Assembly (NCBI RefSeq): GCF_020882245.1
Contig: NC_083598.1
Coordinates: 92,509,714-92,573,713, forward strand
Origin: Rhopalosiphum padi
Taxonomy: Eukaryota; Arthropoda; Insecta; Hemiptera; Aphididae
Length of the DNA stretch: 64,000 nt
Direction: 5' to 3'
A program made the position numbers and the translations under genes. The notes under the pieces were generated by a model that had not been told where the DNA came from, made no database searches, and saw only the letters and a list, made by a program, of their open reading frames with translations. Below, in pieces: positions 51,652-64,000 of the stretch. Every line of letters starts with the position of its first letter. Position 1 is the stretch's first letter.

Positions 51652-52687
51652 GCTCTACTAACTACAATTAAACGGTTCTATTCAAACTATTCAAAAATAT
51701 TCAGTTACTTTTATACAATATATAAATTAATTGAAAAGTCAGTAGCTAATAGCTATAATTAAAAAAATAATGCAGATTTTGTATAGGTTAGGTTAGGTTT
51801 TTCAATGTAATATTTTGCTTAGGTATAGCCTAATTTTTACAATGGTTTAAAATAATAAAAAAAAAAATAACTTAAATGTTATTCTAAATTTTCAATTATT
51901 TTTTTTTTTTTGAAAATTCGAAAATAAATATTTTGTAGAATTATTTATTTGTTTAATATGGAGAAAATAACAATTTTGAAATCGGTTGAATTTTGAATGA
52001 ATGAAAGAAACTTCTGATTTAAAAAACACAGCATAATATTATAGTATAATTGTATGGTTTTTACACTTTGATAACTAATTTGCCAATTAAATATATTATA
52101 AAGATCACACAACTCGTTGATATTATTTAATGTAAGATTTTTATTTTTATTTTTTTTATAATAAATAAATACCATTTCTATATATTCAGAAATAGTAAAT
52201 TTCATTTTATTAAATTAATTAGGTGAAATTAAATAAAAATTAAGACTACCTAATGTTAAATTAAGTTATTTACTTGCATTATTCACTGATGGAATTTAAA
52301 ATAATAGTGCTATAGTACATTATGCTGTATTTTTTAAATATAAGTTTCTTTCATTCATTCAAAATTCAACTGATTTCAAAATTGTTTTTTCTCCATATTA
52401 CAAATAAATAACTTTACAAAATGGCTATTTTTGAAAAAATCAATAAAAATTTAAGCGGTTTTTTACTTTTTTTTTAATTTTAGACCATTGTAAAAGGTAG
52501 GCTATTAATCATATATTATACTGAAAAATCTGTTCTACAATATCTGCATTATTTTTCGAATTACAGCTCCTATCTTTTCGATTAATTTACATATTAATAC
52601 ATCATATTGAATCATAATTTCAGTTTGAATAAGTAAAAAAGAAAAACTAAAATAACTAAATAAAAGTGGGTGGCGTTAGTAGTGCTA
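51652..52687. repeat. Long inverted repeat (foldback), about 1.0 kb
   Basis: The best-conserved arms are 51941-52043 and 52316-52412. The left contains aatatggagaaaataacaat and gttgaattttgaatgaatga, and the right contains their inverse with few changes. Weaker pairing continues outward through acaatggtttaaaata, aataatgcagattttgta and taattgaaaag to about 51652 and 52687. There the ends read ctactaac and gttagtag. The central spacer is about 270 bp between the core arms. No coding; the minus-strand frame at 51945-52205 is an artefact of the arm. Probably a foldback DNA transposon; a target duplication was not identified. Confidence 0.8.
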
Positions 52688-54785
52688 TAAATAAAAAATG
52701 TCTAAGCCTTATAACAAAAAAAAAAAAATGTTTTACGCGATTAAACGGAAATAATATTATTCATAAGAAATAATTCTCGATTTTAATATAAATTAGAATA
52801 TGGATTACGAAACAATTTGTATTATTCGGGTTAAGCACTAAATTTTTCTTGACCTTCCAGTTAGAACACGTTTTAGTTTGTTATTGCAAGTTGTAACTTT
52901 AAAATTAGAACAAAAAATAATTTGAAATGTTTTTAGATTTTAAACTACAGTAAGTTTAAGTTATAAGATTCAAATTCTAAAACAATCTATTGTTGTTTAT
53001 TTTTATTAATTATTATTTGATATTCTTATTACTTATATTTATGAAAAATGCAGTTTATTAAGACGTAATAAGAACTTTGATTATTAATCTAGCATAGTTG
53101 AAAATATAAATGCATAGTTAATAGTATTAATAACTTAATGCACATATTTTCAATAAATTTTAGGTAGAGTTTACATTCGATTACCTGATATTTTGTCTGA
53201 ATTTACTTATGTTTATACTTAGACATGATGAAATTGCGAAATATTCAACTCCTGCTCACCGACCTTTCTATAATACACGTTTACGTTTTTTCCTATAAAC
53301 ACACACGCATATTTATTTATATAATAAATAAAAATTATTTATTGTCACTTTGATAGACTTATGTTATTCAAGTATAATTATGAATTAACCATATTTATTT
53401 TATTTATACACTATACACAGAATATTTAAGAACTCTTCTGTTAGACGAACTTTTATGGAACGACTGAACCGAATTCCATCGAGTATGCAATAGTACACTT
53501 AGTATTGAGGGTAAATAATGATCACAGCAAAGGCCAGAGAATGCGTATAATATCATATAATAATAGGTTTATAACGTATTCATTTCCATCCAACCCTCGG
53601 GCCAAACCGGTTACATCCACAAACACATTGTCAGGGTTTTTTTTTTTTAATTAACACATTCGTTTTCTCGGGCAATTGTTATGATTATGAGCAAAAAAAA
53701 AATATATCTATAAACTATTCAAAGCACCTATTTACTGAAAACAAATAAAAAAGTTTACCGATATTTTTAGGTTTTATATTTTTGAACTTTTTACTGTGCA
53801 CCTATTGCAGCTACGTTTACTGTTGTCTGTTTATATAATATATATATATCAATCATGATTCATCATTACTATTATATACTACCTAAGAAAATTTTAATGA
53901 TGTGAATGATTTTTTACCACACCAGTTAAACTTTGTGAGATGATTCCTAAATAAGTGAGAAGAGCAATTTTAAAACTATATAATATATAATATAAAATTA
54001 GGAATGTAATTGGTTGCACCCAATATGAAACAAACGCACACAATTTGAGTTTTCTTACACAATTTTTATGCAGTCAGTATATATAGCTGACGTATTATTA
54101 TACTACGCGAACAGTCTTCATAGAACCTATATAATATGTACAAATTTCGTAATAATAAAATAATAATTAAAAACGTGGTTTTACAGTGATGTGTGTATAG
54201 GATCAGATAAAAGAAATTGAGTAATAATTACGGCCGGGTGTCCCTCTTTTTGTATATTATACGTACAAGTATAGTATATATAGGTACACCTATAGTATTT
54301 GTATTATTCATGCAATACACATATTATAATACAAAAAACAAAAGACTGAAAGGCACATAATAATCCTTATACCTATCTATAGTAGTATAGTATATTATAT
54401 TTGTTAAAATAAATGTGCGCGAGTATACCTAACCTAACTTACCTAACCCATTATACATACTATATATAGTGTAACAGAAAAAAACGAACAAACGTGATTG
54501 ACTATATAACTATATCTACATATTAATACCCCATATTAATAATATTAATAATATTACACTAAAAATGTTCAACATTGAATACCGCACAAATTATTATATA
54601 GTTAATGAACTACATATATTTTTTTATTTTTGTCAGTGATTATATTTATTTCTGTTACACTCAGTATACTTGTAGATTGACTAACCTAATCATAAGTACG
54701 TGTTGTATATAGTTCACCACATAAATAATGATAGGAGTTAGTTATAAAAGGTATAGGCGACTAGGTACCGCTATGTTATACATTA
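52688..54785. other. Intergenic, no gene recognised
   Basis: A+T-rich. A poly-A run near 52718 and a poly-T run near 53638, but no readable LINE relic beside either. Confidence 0.5.
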
Positions 54786-54875
54786 GGTTCGAGTGAGACA
54801 CTTTTATGATTGTGTTAAATTCGAATTCAATAATATATCATTGTATAAAAATAATAATTTTGAGCGAAGACACAA
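54786..54875 (+). repeat. Copy of a dispersed repeat (inverted relative at 59150-59200)
   Basis: The core gtgttaaattcgaattcaat followed by aatatatcattg recurs inverted at 59155-59193 with about three differences. The surrounding bases are only loosely alike. I interpret the two as fragments of one dispersed family rather than the ends of a single element. Confidence 0.6.
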
Positions 54876-55007
54876 AGTATATTTCATGATATTATGTTAT
54901 TTTTTATGTAGAAATTTAATTTATTAATTTTACTCTTAGCATTATAGTTAGGTAGTTAGATTTATATAATTTTTACCAAAAATATTGTATTTATTGTATT
55001 ATTAGTA

Positions 55008-55470
55008 GGCTGGGAATGTAATGCCATAAAAAACCTTAAAAATACCCTAAAAAAATGCAGGTAAATTGTTTTTATTTTTAATACATTTATTATACATTTT
55101 AAATAATGTTTGATTAAATTAATTAATAAAAATAACTTGTAATGAACGATATCACCAGGTGTCAGTATCGATTTTATTACTCTGAATTATTAATTAAATT
55201 AATATATTATAGTAATTCTTAATATACTTTACCACGCCGCCAATCGTAAATTCATTACTTAAGTTTTTCTACAATACAAGATACGAATAGGTACCTACTT
55301 TATTGTTTGTTATACAAAGAAAAAAAATATATAAACTTTTATAAAACTCGCGTTAGCATGTAAATTGTAAAATCTTAAAATAAAATTTCAAGTTTGAATT
55401 TTGGAACCAAAAACTCCAATAATGTCCTAAAAAAATGAAGAAAATTACGTTAAAATCAAAAATTTTTCAA
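55008..55470 (+). repeat. Dispersed AATGCCATAAAA repeat copy
   Basis: The opening gggaatgtaatgccataaaa, then ccttaaaaataccctaaaaa, parallels 22775-22865. The same ATGCC / GGGCATTTTT vocabulary appears inverted at 60300-60420. Later units such as gtcctaaaaaaatgaag suggest the copy runs to about 55470. Non-coding. Confidence 0.55.
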
Positions 55471-57160
55471 TTTTTCCTTATTATTTTAAAACAAACTGAT
55501 AGTATACTAATTATTAATCAATACTAATTTTGACGTATGTAAAAGTTTAAAATATAAACTAGATCTAATCTTCTATTTGAAACTACCATCAAAGTTGAAA
55601 ATCGAATCAATTTTCAACTAATTATCGTGAATCCAAACAAAAAAAGAAACATATCAATGTACAACCAATACATTCATCGCTCCATTCAGAATCTAAAATA
55701 TTAAACAGAAATTAAAATTTACATAATATCACCAAATTTTTGAATACAAACAAATTTTTCATATATTAATCTATTCAACAATAACATAGGTATGAAAATG
55801 TTTTCCTATAGAAACAATACACCATCAATAAAACATAAAATGCAAAACCTCTTATTTATTTATTTTTTAAATTCATTTTCATTTTTATTTATAGCTATAT
55901 ATTTACAATTTACGCACAATTAATTTAAGTTGTTCTAACAATTTCAACAAACATAATCTGTTTTCAATTAACCGTTAAATATATATTAATATTTGTTTAA
56001 CGCGATATCATATTATAACAAAATTAATTATAATAGATACGCTTAGACAGTTGTGCTCTCATTATCTTCATTATTTTTATTCCATATTACCGTATTCTTG
56101 AAATGTTTTGTATTATTAATTTCCTATTATGTCGATAAATATTGTTATCATATCTATAAGTGATATGTCATGTATTATGCATAATTCCGGAATTTTCACG
56201 ATTATTTAATCTAATAGATAATATATAAGGCCATAATGATATGTAATATGTTTTTAATGTTTAATATTATTTTTTTTTTCGTTTTTAACACATATAATTT
56301 GTAGTCTTGACGTCTTCATTCTTCAAGTTGGTAGAAAATCGCCGTAGCAGACAACTATTTGGTCATCATAATTTATGTCACTCGATTTAATGCTTAATTT
56401 ACCAAACGAATCGATTAAAAATATAAAACATAAATTTTACTTACACATATCAAAAAAAAAAAAAAAACAGTTTTTAATAAAATAAATAAATACGATTGAA
56501 GGGAAAAATCAGATTCCATTTTGTAAAATTTGTGAGGTACCTACCTGTTTTTGAATTTTTACTAATAATTAACAATTCGGTATACAGGTACCTATAATAT
56601 ATTAATAATAATAACGTAAGAACGTAGCTAGCTGCAGCTTTTATAAATTATATACTTTATTTTTGGCCCAATTACCATAATAACTTATCAGTTATCAATT
56701 ATTGTCCATTCTGTGTAATAGAAAAAGACTTGACTAGTATTAATTTTTACACCTTTTATCTGAAATTTAATAGAAAAAAATTAAATTTCTAAGTTAAGAA
56801 CTTTCATCCTAATTTAATTTTCAACACATTAATTTTAATTCCAAGTTCTAGAATATTTAAAAACCTGTAGTTTTTCATTTACTTTTGAAAAACATAATTT
56901 ATAAATAAATGTCTAACCAAATGATAAAATAGTGGTGAGCATATTTGATGAATCATTCTGTATAAATATAATTTCCTCCGAATTGCATGAAGTGCCTATA
57001 TAATGCAGAAATAGACATAGCGTAGAATTTTCGATTATTATTATATCATTTAAATAAAATAAGATTTTCGTAAAATAAAAAAATTGACATGAGGACTGCA
57101 CATTTTATTAAAATATATATAAAATATTACACAACGTATATAGAGAGTCTGTTAATCATT
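55471..57160. other. Intergenic, no gene recognised
   Basis: A+T-rich throughout. No exon-like island or element end was seen. Confidence 0.5.
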
Positions 57161-57780
57161 GTCACTTAATCACTTCTATGTACCCACATCCCGTTAACAA
57201 AGTATACCCCACGCCGTTCCTTTCGTATATTATTATGCCCACAAGACTCGTGTGCAGGCGTATAATAAGACACACACCCATCACTATACACCGTACTATG
57301 GCTACGCCACTGCGTTCATGGCCTGGGGCGGGAAAGTCGATTAAAATCTCAAATGATTTTCCGGCTCGTTTCGCCGGTACGTATATGTGATTATTATTTC
57401 GCCATCGACTGCACGACCAACGCCGCGGGTTTTCGGGTCTGCGCCGTACCGTATATGCTTTATATATGTACATTATAACACAACGACGTGGTTTTAATTT
57501 AGGGTAAAAAAATCGTGAAAAATAAAATATATACGAACAACTGCTATGCACATTTACACAGCACGTGATTTACCGTACATATTGTTTGTGTGTGTGTGAG
57601 TGAGCGCGTTAGAAATATTATTTCGGTAATGAACTCCGCTGTTTTCGGACCGCCATGTTTCGGCCAAGGGGGTAAACGTTGTTCGGAGGGTGGCGAGACT
57701 CCACCCTTCTTTAGGTACCGAGAGTATAAGGCCCGACAACAGCCTACAGAGTTTTCGTAACTACGCGCACAGGAAATGTA
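57161..57780. other. G+C- and CpG-rich island, possible promoter or exon
   Basis: Stands out from the A+T-rich surroundings. At 57291-57312 the text ccgtactatggctacgccac, then tg, is the inverted form of a hAT-type CAGTGGCGTAGCC end, so part is a MITE remnant. The 57600-57770 part (ttcggaccgccatgtttcgg, then ccaagggggtaaacg) has no convincing frame on either strand. It could be a promoter or 5' UTR of an unseen gene. Confidence 0.35.
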
Positions 57781-58239
57781 TTATTATTATATAGCGATAA
57801 ATACAATCACATATACCCACACAATAAAGATAGAGAAAAAGTACCACTCATCATTCATAAAAATATTCGTTAACGGCATAAAAATCATTTGAAAAAATAA
57901 CAATACTAATATTAATATTATTACGAAAAGAAAATATTGGTGTTGATAATGTTGATATATCGATGTAATGGTGTATCATACATTTTACTAAAGTTATATC
58001 TGTGAATAAATAAATTCGCATAAATATATTATGTGTATGAACTATGAAGTGATACAGCTAATGTAAATAATTATTAATTACACACAGTGAATAATTAATA
58101 TACTCGTAAAATATTATATTTTAATAACTACCTATATAACTTATAACTTTAGCCTTTAAAAATGTTTAAATATAAAGTTACGTATGATTTGTACTCTGTT
58201 ATCTTACGGTCTTACCTATACCTCTTAGCTATTAAGCCT

Positions 58240-59260
58240 TTTTAGATTTTGAACGGAGCGATGAATGTAATAATTTTATTAAGATGATTTTTTTCTTTGT
58301 CAGGTTTGACAAAGAAACTTTGACAAGTTGTCGATAAAATGATTCAATTTTCAAAATGGAGCTGGTTTTGAATATGAAATTTAATCTAGCTTGTACTTTA
58401 GAGAGGTAAAACTTAAATATTCATAATACTTATTTTTAAAAGTGAGAAGAACAAACAAAAAATTAAAGAAAAACAGGCAATTTTACATTTTTACGTAAAA
58501 CAAATTTTCGACAAAATCGATTTTTTTTTTTATATGATATGTAACTCTAAAACGAATAACTGTAGAATGTAAATACTCAAAATGTTTATCAAATGTTTAT
58601 ATTATTGTTTTTTATTTATTTAAAGGCATGAACAATTTTCAATTTTTTTAGTATTTTTTTTATAAACGTCGATTAAAAATTTTTTGCATGGGTATAAATG
58701 CTTGAAAATTTTGTACACGATCCCACAAAATTCATTCTTATACCTGTATAAAAATATTAAAAAAACATAGGTACAATTGTTTTTTTTATTTATTCGAAGT
58801 TAGAATTTTGACAAATTTTGCCAAAATGGCAAAAATTGTAAATTATTTTGTAGATAAAAATTCATAAAAACTTTTTTTGGCAATTAAATTTTGAAAATGT
58901 TATATAATATTACTCTTCATAAGTAGTTCATACATCAAATCTAAAAATTTATAAATACAATTATATTTTTACATTTAAATTTTAAAGTTCAAATCTGGAT
59001 GAAATTACTTATTTAAACGATAAATAATGATATGTTAATTATTTTGTCATAATTTAAAAACATTATTCGTGGATACTTAAACTTTTATGTATTTTATATT
59101 ATTATAAGCAATAATTATACTTTTAATTTATTTTTAAATCGTTTTTTTTTTTGTGTTCAATAATATATCATTGAATTCAAATTTAACACACCTATAATAT
59201 GACCCTCTCGATACCTGATGTACAAAAGAGCGGTATCAGCTTACCAACTTTTTTTTTACT
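58240..59260. repeat. Dispersed repeat block, about 1 kb
   Basis: Begins near ttttgaacggagcgatgaat and ends near gatgtacaaaagagcggtat. It contains a local inverted pair, gtttgacaaag and ctttgacaa, and several T/A-rich internal units such as gacaaattttgccaaaatgg. It shares the ttaaatt/gaattcaat core with 54813-54850. Assignment as a repeat rests on that shared core and on general resemblance to aphid repeats. Boundaries are approximate. Confidence 0.45.
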
Positions 59261-61919
59261 ATACTTTTTTAATAGCTCACGATTTATTCCTTATTTTGTT
59301 TATGTAGATATTTACTTTTAAGTAAGATTATTAAACAAAAAAAAATTTATTATAGTATTTATATTATTACATAATCGAATTATTTGATACTTATTAGTTA
59401 TTAGTATGTCCATATTTGTAGACATGTGTTATTTTTCATTTTACATAAAGAAATATCGCTTTCGTCTTTTGACATCCAGCGTTCGCTAAATAAATTTTAT
59501 TGGAATACTTCAAATTGAGTATCTATACAGAGTGTAACGAAAATCACTGTCAAATGTATTAACTATTATGTCATAATACTTTCTTTTAGTTTATAATTTA
59601 CCAATTTTGTTTTTAATATTTTCATATATTTATTAAAATTTAGTTAAATTATTAAATGTTATAACTTATAAGTATTATATAAAAAAAACTAATTTTTATG
59701 TGTTTTATTTTGTACAATAATTATACAAATATGAAATGAATTTATTAAAATACAACGAAAAAGATTTAATTACTGTGTAGATAATGATGTATTATTTATT
59801 TGGTACTTGATTCTGCAAAAAGCGATTAGATAGATCAATACTAAAATGTTCTACAAAAATTGTTATAAGTATCTTTAACTATTCTTTTACTAAGAATTAG
59901 TTTACAAACTCATGTCGCCATATAGACCTATAGTTTGGGAAATACTGCTCTAAACGATCTAGTGGAAAATAAAACTGAGCAACTTGTACTGATAAATAGA
60001 AAGTTTCCGGTTTTTATAGTGTACCTCGTGATTAAGTAGGCACTGTAATGATTAAATTTGAATTAAAAAATAAATCATCGCACATATGAATAATTGATGA
60101 ATGACTTAAAGTGGAGTCAGTCCGAGTATCAACTTATATGTCTATGAATATTATATAATTTATATATGTTTTTAGGGCTACGATAGTAATGATAGTATGG
60201 GATTTTGCATTTCTATTTAAGAATTTTAAGATATATAAGATATAGCTTTTTAAGATCATAATTGGATTTGGTCATCAACGAGTTCAAATATATATAGTCT
60301 TTATTTTGTATTTTTTTGCATTTTTTTGTCCTTTTTTGGTTTTGGGTCATTTTTTAGCATTTTTAGATTATTTTTATTACATTTTAAGGGCATTTTTAAT
60401 TTTATTGAAATTAAGGTAATATTTTTATTTATTTACATTTACACTCAATATTTTTTATGGTAGTTATAAATCAGAAACCATATCGTAATTTTAATAAAAA
60501 TATAGTGTGTTAAATAAATATACTTGCTATCGATAATAAATTATAAAATTACTTATATAATACAACAATAATTTTCGAACCACGAATGATCTTAATCATT
60601 AAATTGTGATGATAGTGATGTGGTGAATACCTAACCTACATATGGTTTTGATAGATATCTATTAGTTAGTGTTTTGACTTTCGGGAATACGTATAGACAT
60701 ATTTGTATAGCATGCAACTTTATGTTTTAGAATTTGGCTCCGATGATTTTATAGGTTTTTTTTTTAGTTACTCTAGAATTTTTACTTTTTCGACTTATTA
60801 AAATATTAGTTAGAATTAGTAATTTATATATATATATTTTTAGGCGGTATTTGAATTAAGTTCTGTCAAAAAATCGCATACGGCATGTATATATTGTATA
60901 TTATGTGTATATTTATATTATCAATTAGGTATCAAATATATTATTCTCATTAACTCACCAAATATATAAGCCAATGCCGCTGTATCTTATCATGGTGTAA
61001 AAAATATTATGATATAAATAACTTAAAATGAGTCTAAATATTTAAAGTGAAATTTATAGAAACTAGTTTTATCAACATTTTTACAAAATTTTTTTTTTTT
61101 TTTGAGTCAATAATTTATAATAATTATATTATTATATGTATAACTATAATTTTATAATTTTTCAGTGAAAAGTTATACTAATAACTTATAAATATACGTT
61201 ATAGAAAATCCCATAAAGAGTACAGTTTATAAAAAGGCATTGTAAGGTGAATACTGAATATGATAGAAAATGTATCACAATCTTGTGACGTGCGTATACA
61301 GAATTTCTTATTATTATAATAACTGGATAATCCATGATTAAGTTAGTTACGAAACTATTGGTAAGTAAAAATATTTTAATGAAAATAAAAATATTATATT
61401 ATATTAATTTATCACCCTTCAAAAATTATTACTATTATTGTGTTTGTTAATTTTTCCATGAAAAACGATTAGTAAATAATTATAATTTTTTTTTTACATA
61501 TCATTCAACTACAATATTTGTTGAAATATAATGATTAAATATTGAAATTGCGAAAGTAATGTGTTCGGGTGATCACTAAGGCAAGTGTCAAATGAATTCG
61601 AGAATAATGATAAATGGTTAAATTAGATTAAATTATTCCTAATGAGTCTTTTCGATAATCTAATATTATTTTTAACAATAAGAAATATAATATTATAATT
61701 TATAGGTACTTACCTAGTATATTACTATTATATATTATAATGGTTGTACGGCGATGTGGACTAGGCAATTCAACTACATCGCGCTTTTAATGGTCCGATT
61801 TTCTCATATTATTCATAATATAATAATACATTAATGCTTTATATATATAATATGTTACAGTAAAAATACGAATACCGCAAAAACCTAGGATCCCAAATCA
61901 CCATTGATTAGCTGGCAAA
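59261..61919. other. Intergenic with an inverted AATGCC-type repeat copy at 60300-60420
   Basis: At 60300-60420 the plus strand is a T-rich run of gcatttttt, ggtcattttttagcattttt and aagggcatttttaatttt. It is the inverse of the repeat at 55008. At about 59930-59950, tagtttgggaaatactgctc resembles a solitary hAT MITE end. No gene recognised. Confidence 0.45.
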
Positions 61920-61927
61920 ATCTATAC

Positions 61928-62219
61928 CAGCGGTTCTCAAACTGTAGTACGCGAAAGACTATATGGTGGTACGCAGAGCCGAGTGCCGTTTTTGGATAAT
62001 AAACCCATTCAATTATTTAATTCATATCTTATTTTAAAAATTTAATAAATACAAAATAATTATACTGTAGATGTAGAATTTTACTGCTTTATTGTTTTAA
62101 AAAAATGTATTTAACTGTATAATTTGGATTTTGGTTCGTTCTATTTTTATCCATTAGTAGTACGTGACTGATTGATAATATACCTAAGCGGTACGTAAAA
62201 AAAAGTTTAAGAACCGCTG
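61928..62219. mobile_element. hAT-type MITE, 292 bp, with perfect 8-bp duplication
   Basis: The left end CAGCGGTTCTCAAACTG and the reverse-complemented right end CAGCGGTTCTTAAACTT are near-identical inverted repeats. The perfect duplication atctatac lies at 61920-61927 and 62220-62227. Further inward, gtagtacgcg and gtacgtgac/gtacgtaaa give a second inverted layer. Non-coding. Confidence 0.95.
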
Positions 62220-62227
62220 ATCTATAC

Positions 62228-62981
62228 CAATAAAATTTTTCCTCCAAAATTATGAAAAGAGTTTGCACTCGTGCAAGAACAGGAAAAGTATGCTAATATC
62301 CAACCTATACATATATTTATACCAATACATAATGACTCAAATCCTAAAATCCATCATTATAGAAAAAAGCAAAGGATTTCACACAGGAAAAATGTAATAT
62401 ATAATATGTCCTAGATATAAATTCGAGTAATTTGACTGAATAATAGAGGATCTATATAGTTAACCAAAAACTGACGACTAACCCAACTACCAATAATAAC
62501 CAGGATTGGCGCTTCCTAGAAATACCTAGGAATCACTAAACTATATTAGGACAAGCCTTGGTTGGAGTAATGGAGTGAACGTATAAAACTTATATGAGGG
62601 TTGCAAGATTCTGAAACATGTTACTATATTGTTATAAATCTCAGACGACTAAACATATCCACTTGGCGAGAGAAAGCGCGGTTGGATATAATATGAGGAA
62701 TCTGGAGACCTGGTATTGTAGCAATGTAGCATGACCTAAAGTGAATATATTTTTGAGACTATTATTAAATTATTAAATTATTATTGCTAATATTATTACT
62801 ATTTTAATATTAATTTAATATTTATTTATTATAGCTATTATTTTTTTATCTTTTATCTTCAGATATTGTATTGTAACTTGTAAGTAACGATATTACTGTA
62901 AATAGTAAAATTTTCATAATATTCAAAATATTTTACATACCTAATACAGCTATACCTATATAATATTAGATTAATATTAGA
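62228..62981. other. Intergenic, possible old repeat debris
   Basis: 62260-62760 is less A+T-rich than its surroundings and may be an old transposon remnant, but I could read no family in any frame. The rest is A+T-rich. Confidence 0.4.
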
Positions 62982-64000
62982 TATTTATTTATTTATTTCA
63001 TACGGAGTAAACTCCATTTACAAAAAACAATTTACAGCAGAAAAACGTATATGTTACACGTCATTATACTAAATTAAAATAAAAAATTAAAAACAGCGTT
63101 ACAGTATATATATAATAAATAATAATAAACATTTAAAAAAAAAAAAAATTTGACATATTAGTATAATAATCAATAACATTTAACAGTCTATTCTTAAATA
63201 AATATTCAAAATTCACAACCATATCGATATTATATAATTTAGAGACATTAACAAGTTATTTCAAGTCAACAATAATTCAAAATAATTCATCAGTTAGTAT
63301 AAATATTGAATATATATTATAAGCTTAATGCCGAGCTTATATCGTTTATTGAACAATAAAATAAATCTAAATTAATATTATTTCCCGCTATCATTAAGAT
63401 AATATAGCTGGAGAAGAAAATGAGTATTTGGCTTTAACATTTTTAATAAAAAATATGAATCTTTATTTCTTGAGTTTTTATAATTTATTTTTTCTAGTAA
63501 CTCAGGGCATTGTATTTTATTATATATTGATTTACATAAGAATATTATATTAAAGTAATTTCTTCGAGTTTAAAGAGTTGAAATATTGAAAAAACCTAAT
63601 ACACCATCATAAGACGAATGAGAAGGTCTCCGGACATTACATTTATAAGAAATGAAACGAAGAAAAGTGTTTTGATTCCAGGTGATATATAGGATTAATG
63701 TTAACAGGATACCAAATAAAGGAAGCATATTTGATATTCCAGAATAGAACGCACCAATGAATTATAAACGTTTATTAGAGCATGTGCTCTACTAAATTCA
63801 GAACAGCTACGTTTTAAAAAACTTAATTTTGCTATTGTTTTATTTCTTATTTTATCAATATGATAATTAAAATTTAATTTCACGTCAAAATAAATGCCTA
63901 AATTATTAATAATAAATACACGTTTGATAGCAGAATTAAATAAAGTATAACCATAGAGTATATTAGTTTTTTTTATAAGAAAATGAAATTGTAGCACGTT
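62982..64000 (-). mobile_element. 3' part of a LINE retrotransposon, decayed, continuing past the window edge
   Basis: Read on the minus strand from the right edge, an open stretch (63997-63701) contains VFIINNLGIYFDVKLNFNYH, then KTIAKLSFLKRSCSEFS and VRSILEY. This is the segment that follows the reverse-transcriptase active site in jockey/CR1-like LINEs. After frame breaks it continues with NVRRPSHSSYDGVLGFF, then QCPELLEKINYKNSRNKDS and YFLLKMLKPNTHFLLQLYYL, down to about 63320. The element ends in a 3' UTR and an AAAT-repeat tail (plus-strand atttatttatttattt at about 62983-62998), as in many LINEs without a plain poly-A. The catalytic domain and ORF1 would lie beyond 64000. Stops show this copy is not coding. 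Confidence 0.8.

Noticed and set aside
51945..52205. Minus-strand 86-codon frame
   Set aside because: It lies in one arm of a long inverted repeat and its composition is simply that of A+T-rich DNA.
59925..59955. hAT-type end resembling tagtttgggaaatactgctc
   Set aside because: No matching partner end or duplication was found within several kilobases, so it is not called as an element.

Overview
This is a strongly A+T-rich eukaryotic window, almost certainly from an aphid (Hemiptera, Aphididae). That call rests on small genes with short GT-AG introns, animal-type orthologues, and insect transposons and dispersed repeats of a kind I associate with aphid genomes. It is an inference, because no species-diagnostic locus is present.

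Three host genes can be rebuilt exon by exon, all between 20.9 and 31.4 kb. USB1 (U6 snRNA 3'-end exonuclease, + strand, 5 coding exons, 235 aa) is convergent with CNEP1R1/TMEM188 (regulatory subunit of the CTDNEP1 lipin phosphatase, - strand, 4 coding exons, 127 aa). CNEP1R1 is divergent from RUVBL2/Reptin (AAA+ ATPase, + strand, 11 coding exons, 480 aa), and the two share an intergenic promoter of about 680 bp. All three are housekeeping genes. USB1 and RUVBL2 each carry the palindrome TATCGATA (a DREF-type motif) close to their start codons. They do not form a pathway with one another.

The rest is mostly transposon-derived or empty of recognisable genes. The best-preserved element is a complete hAT transposon at 14.2-17.4 kb. 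It has an intact 817-aa ZMYM1-like transposase, terminal inverted repeats and a perfect 8-bp target duplication, and it sits inside an older hAT-type MITE. Six further short hAT-type elements with 8-bp duplications (three perfect, three at 6/8) lie at 0.5, 1.6, 19.2, 33.0, 34.4 and 61.9 kb. Other elements are: a decayed mariner with both ends preserved in RUVBL2 intron 7; a 5'-truncated LINE with a duplication and poly-A tail at 4.4-5.4 kb; a second LINE 3' end running off the right edge; a Harbinger transposase relic at 46.2 kb; and several long inverted-repeat (foldback) structures at 13.7, 41.3, 49.3 and 51.7 kb.

Regions 5.4-13.6 kb and 34.7-62 kb hold no gene I can name. Small islands richer in G+C (6.3, 7.5, 35.5, 39.3 and 57.2-57.8 kb) resemble exons or conserved non-coding DNA, and a few plausible terminal exons are listed with low confidence. 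I found no tRNA, rRNA, CRISPR array or evident new biochemical system. The most notable items are the nested intact hAT and the long hairpin-forming repeats.
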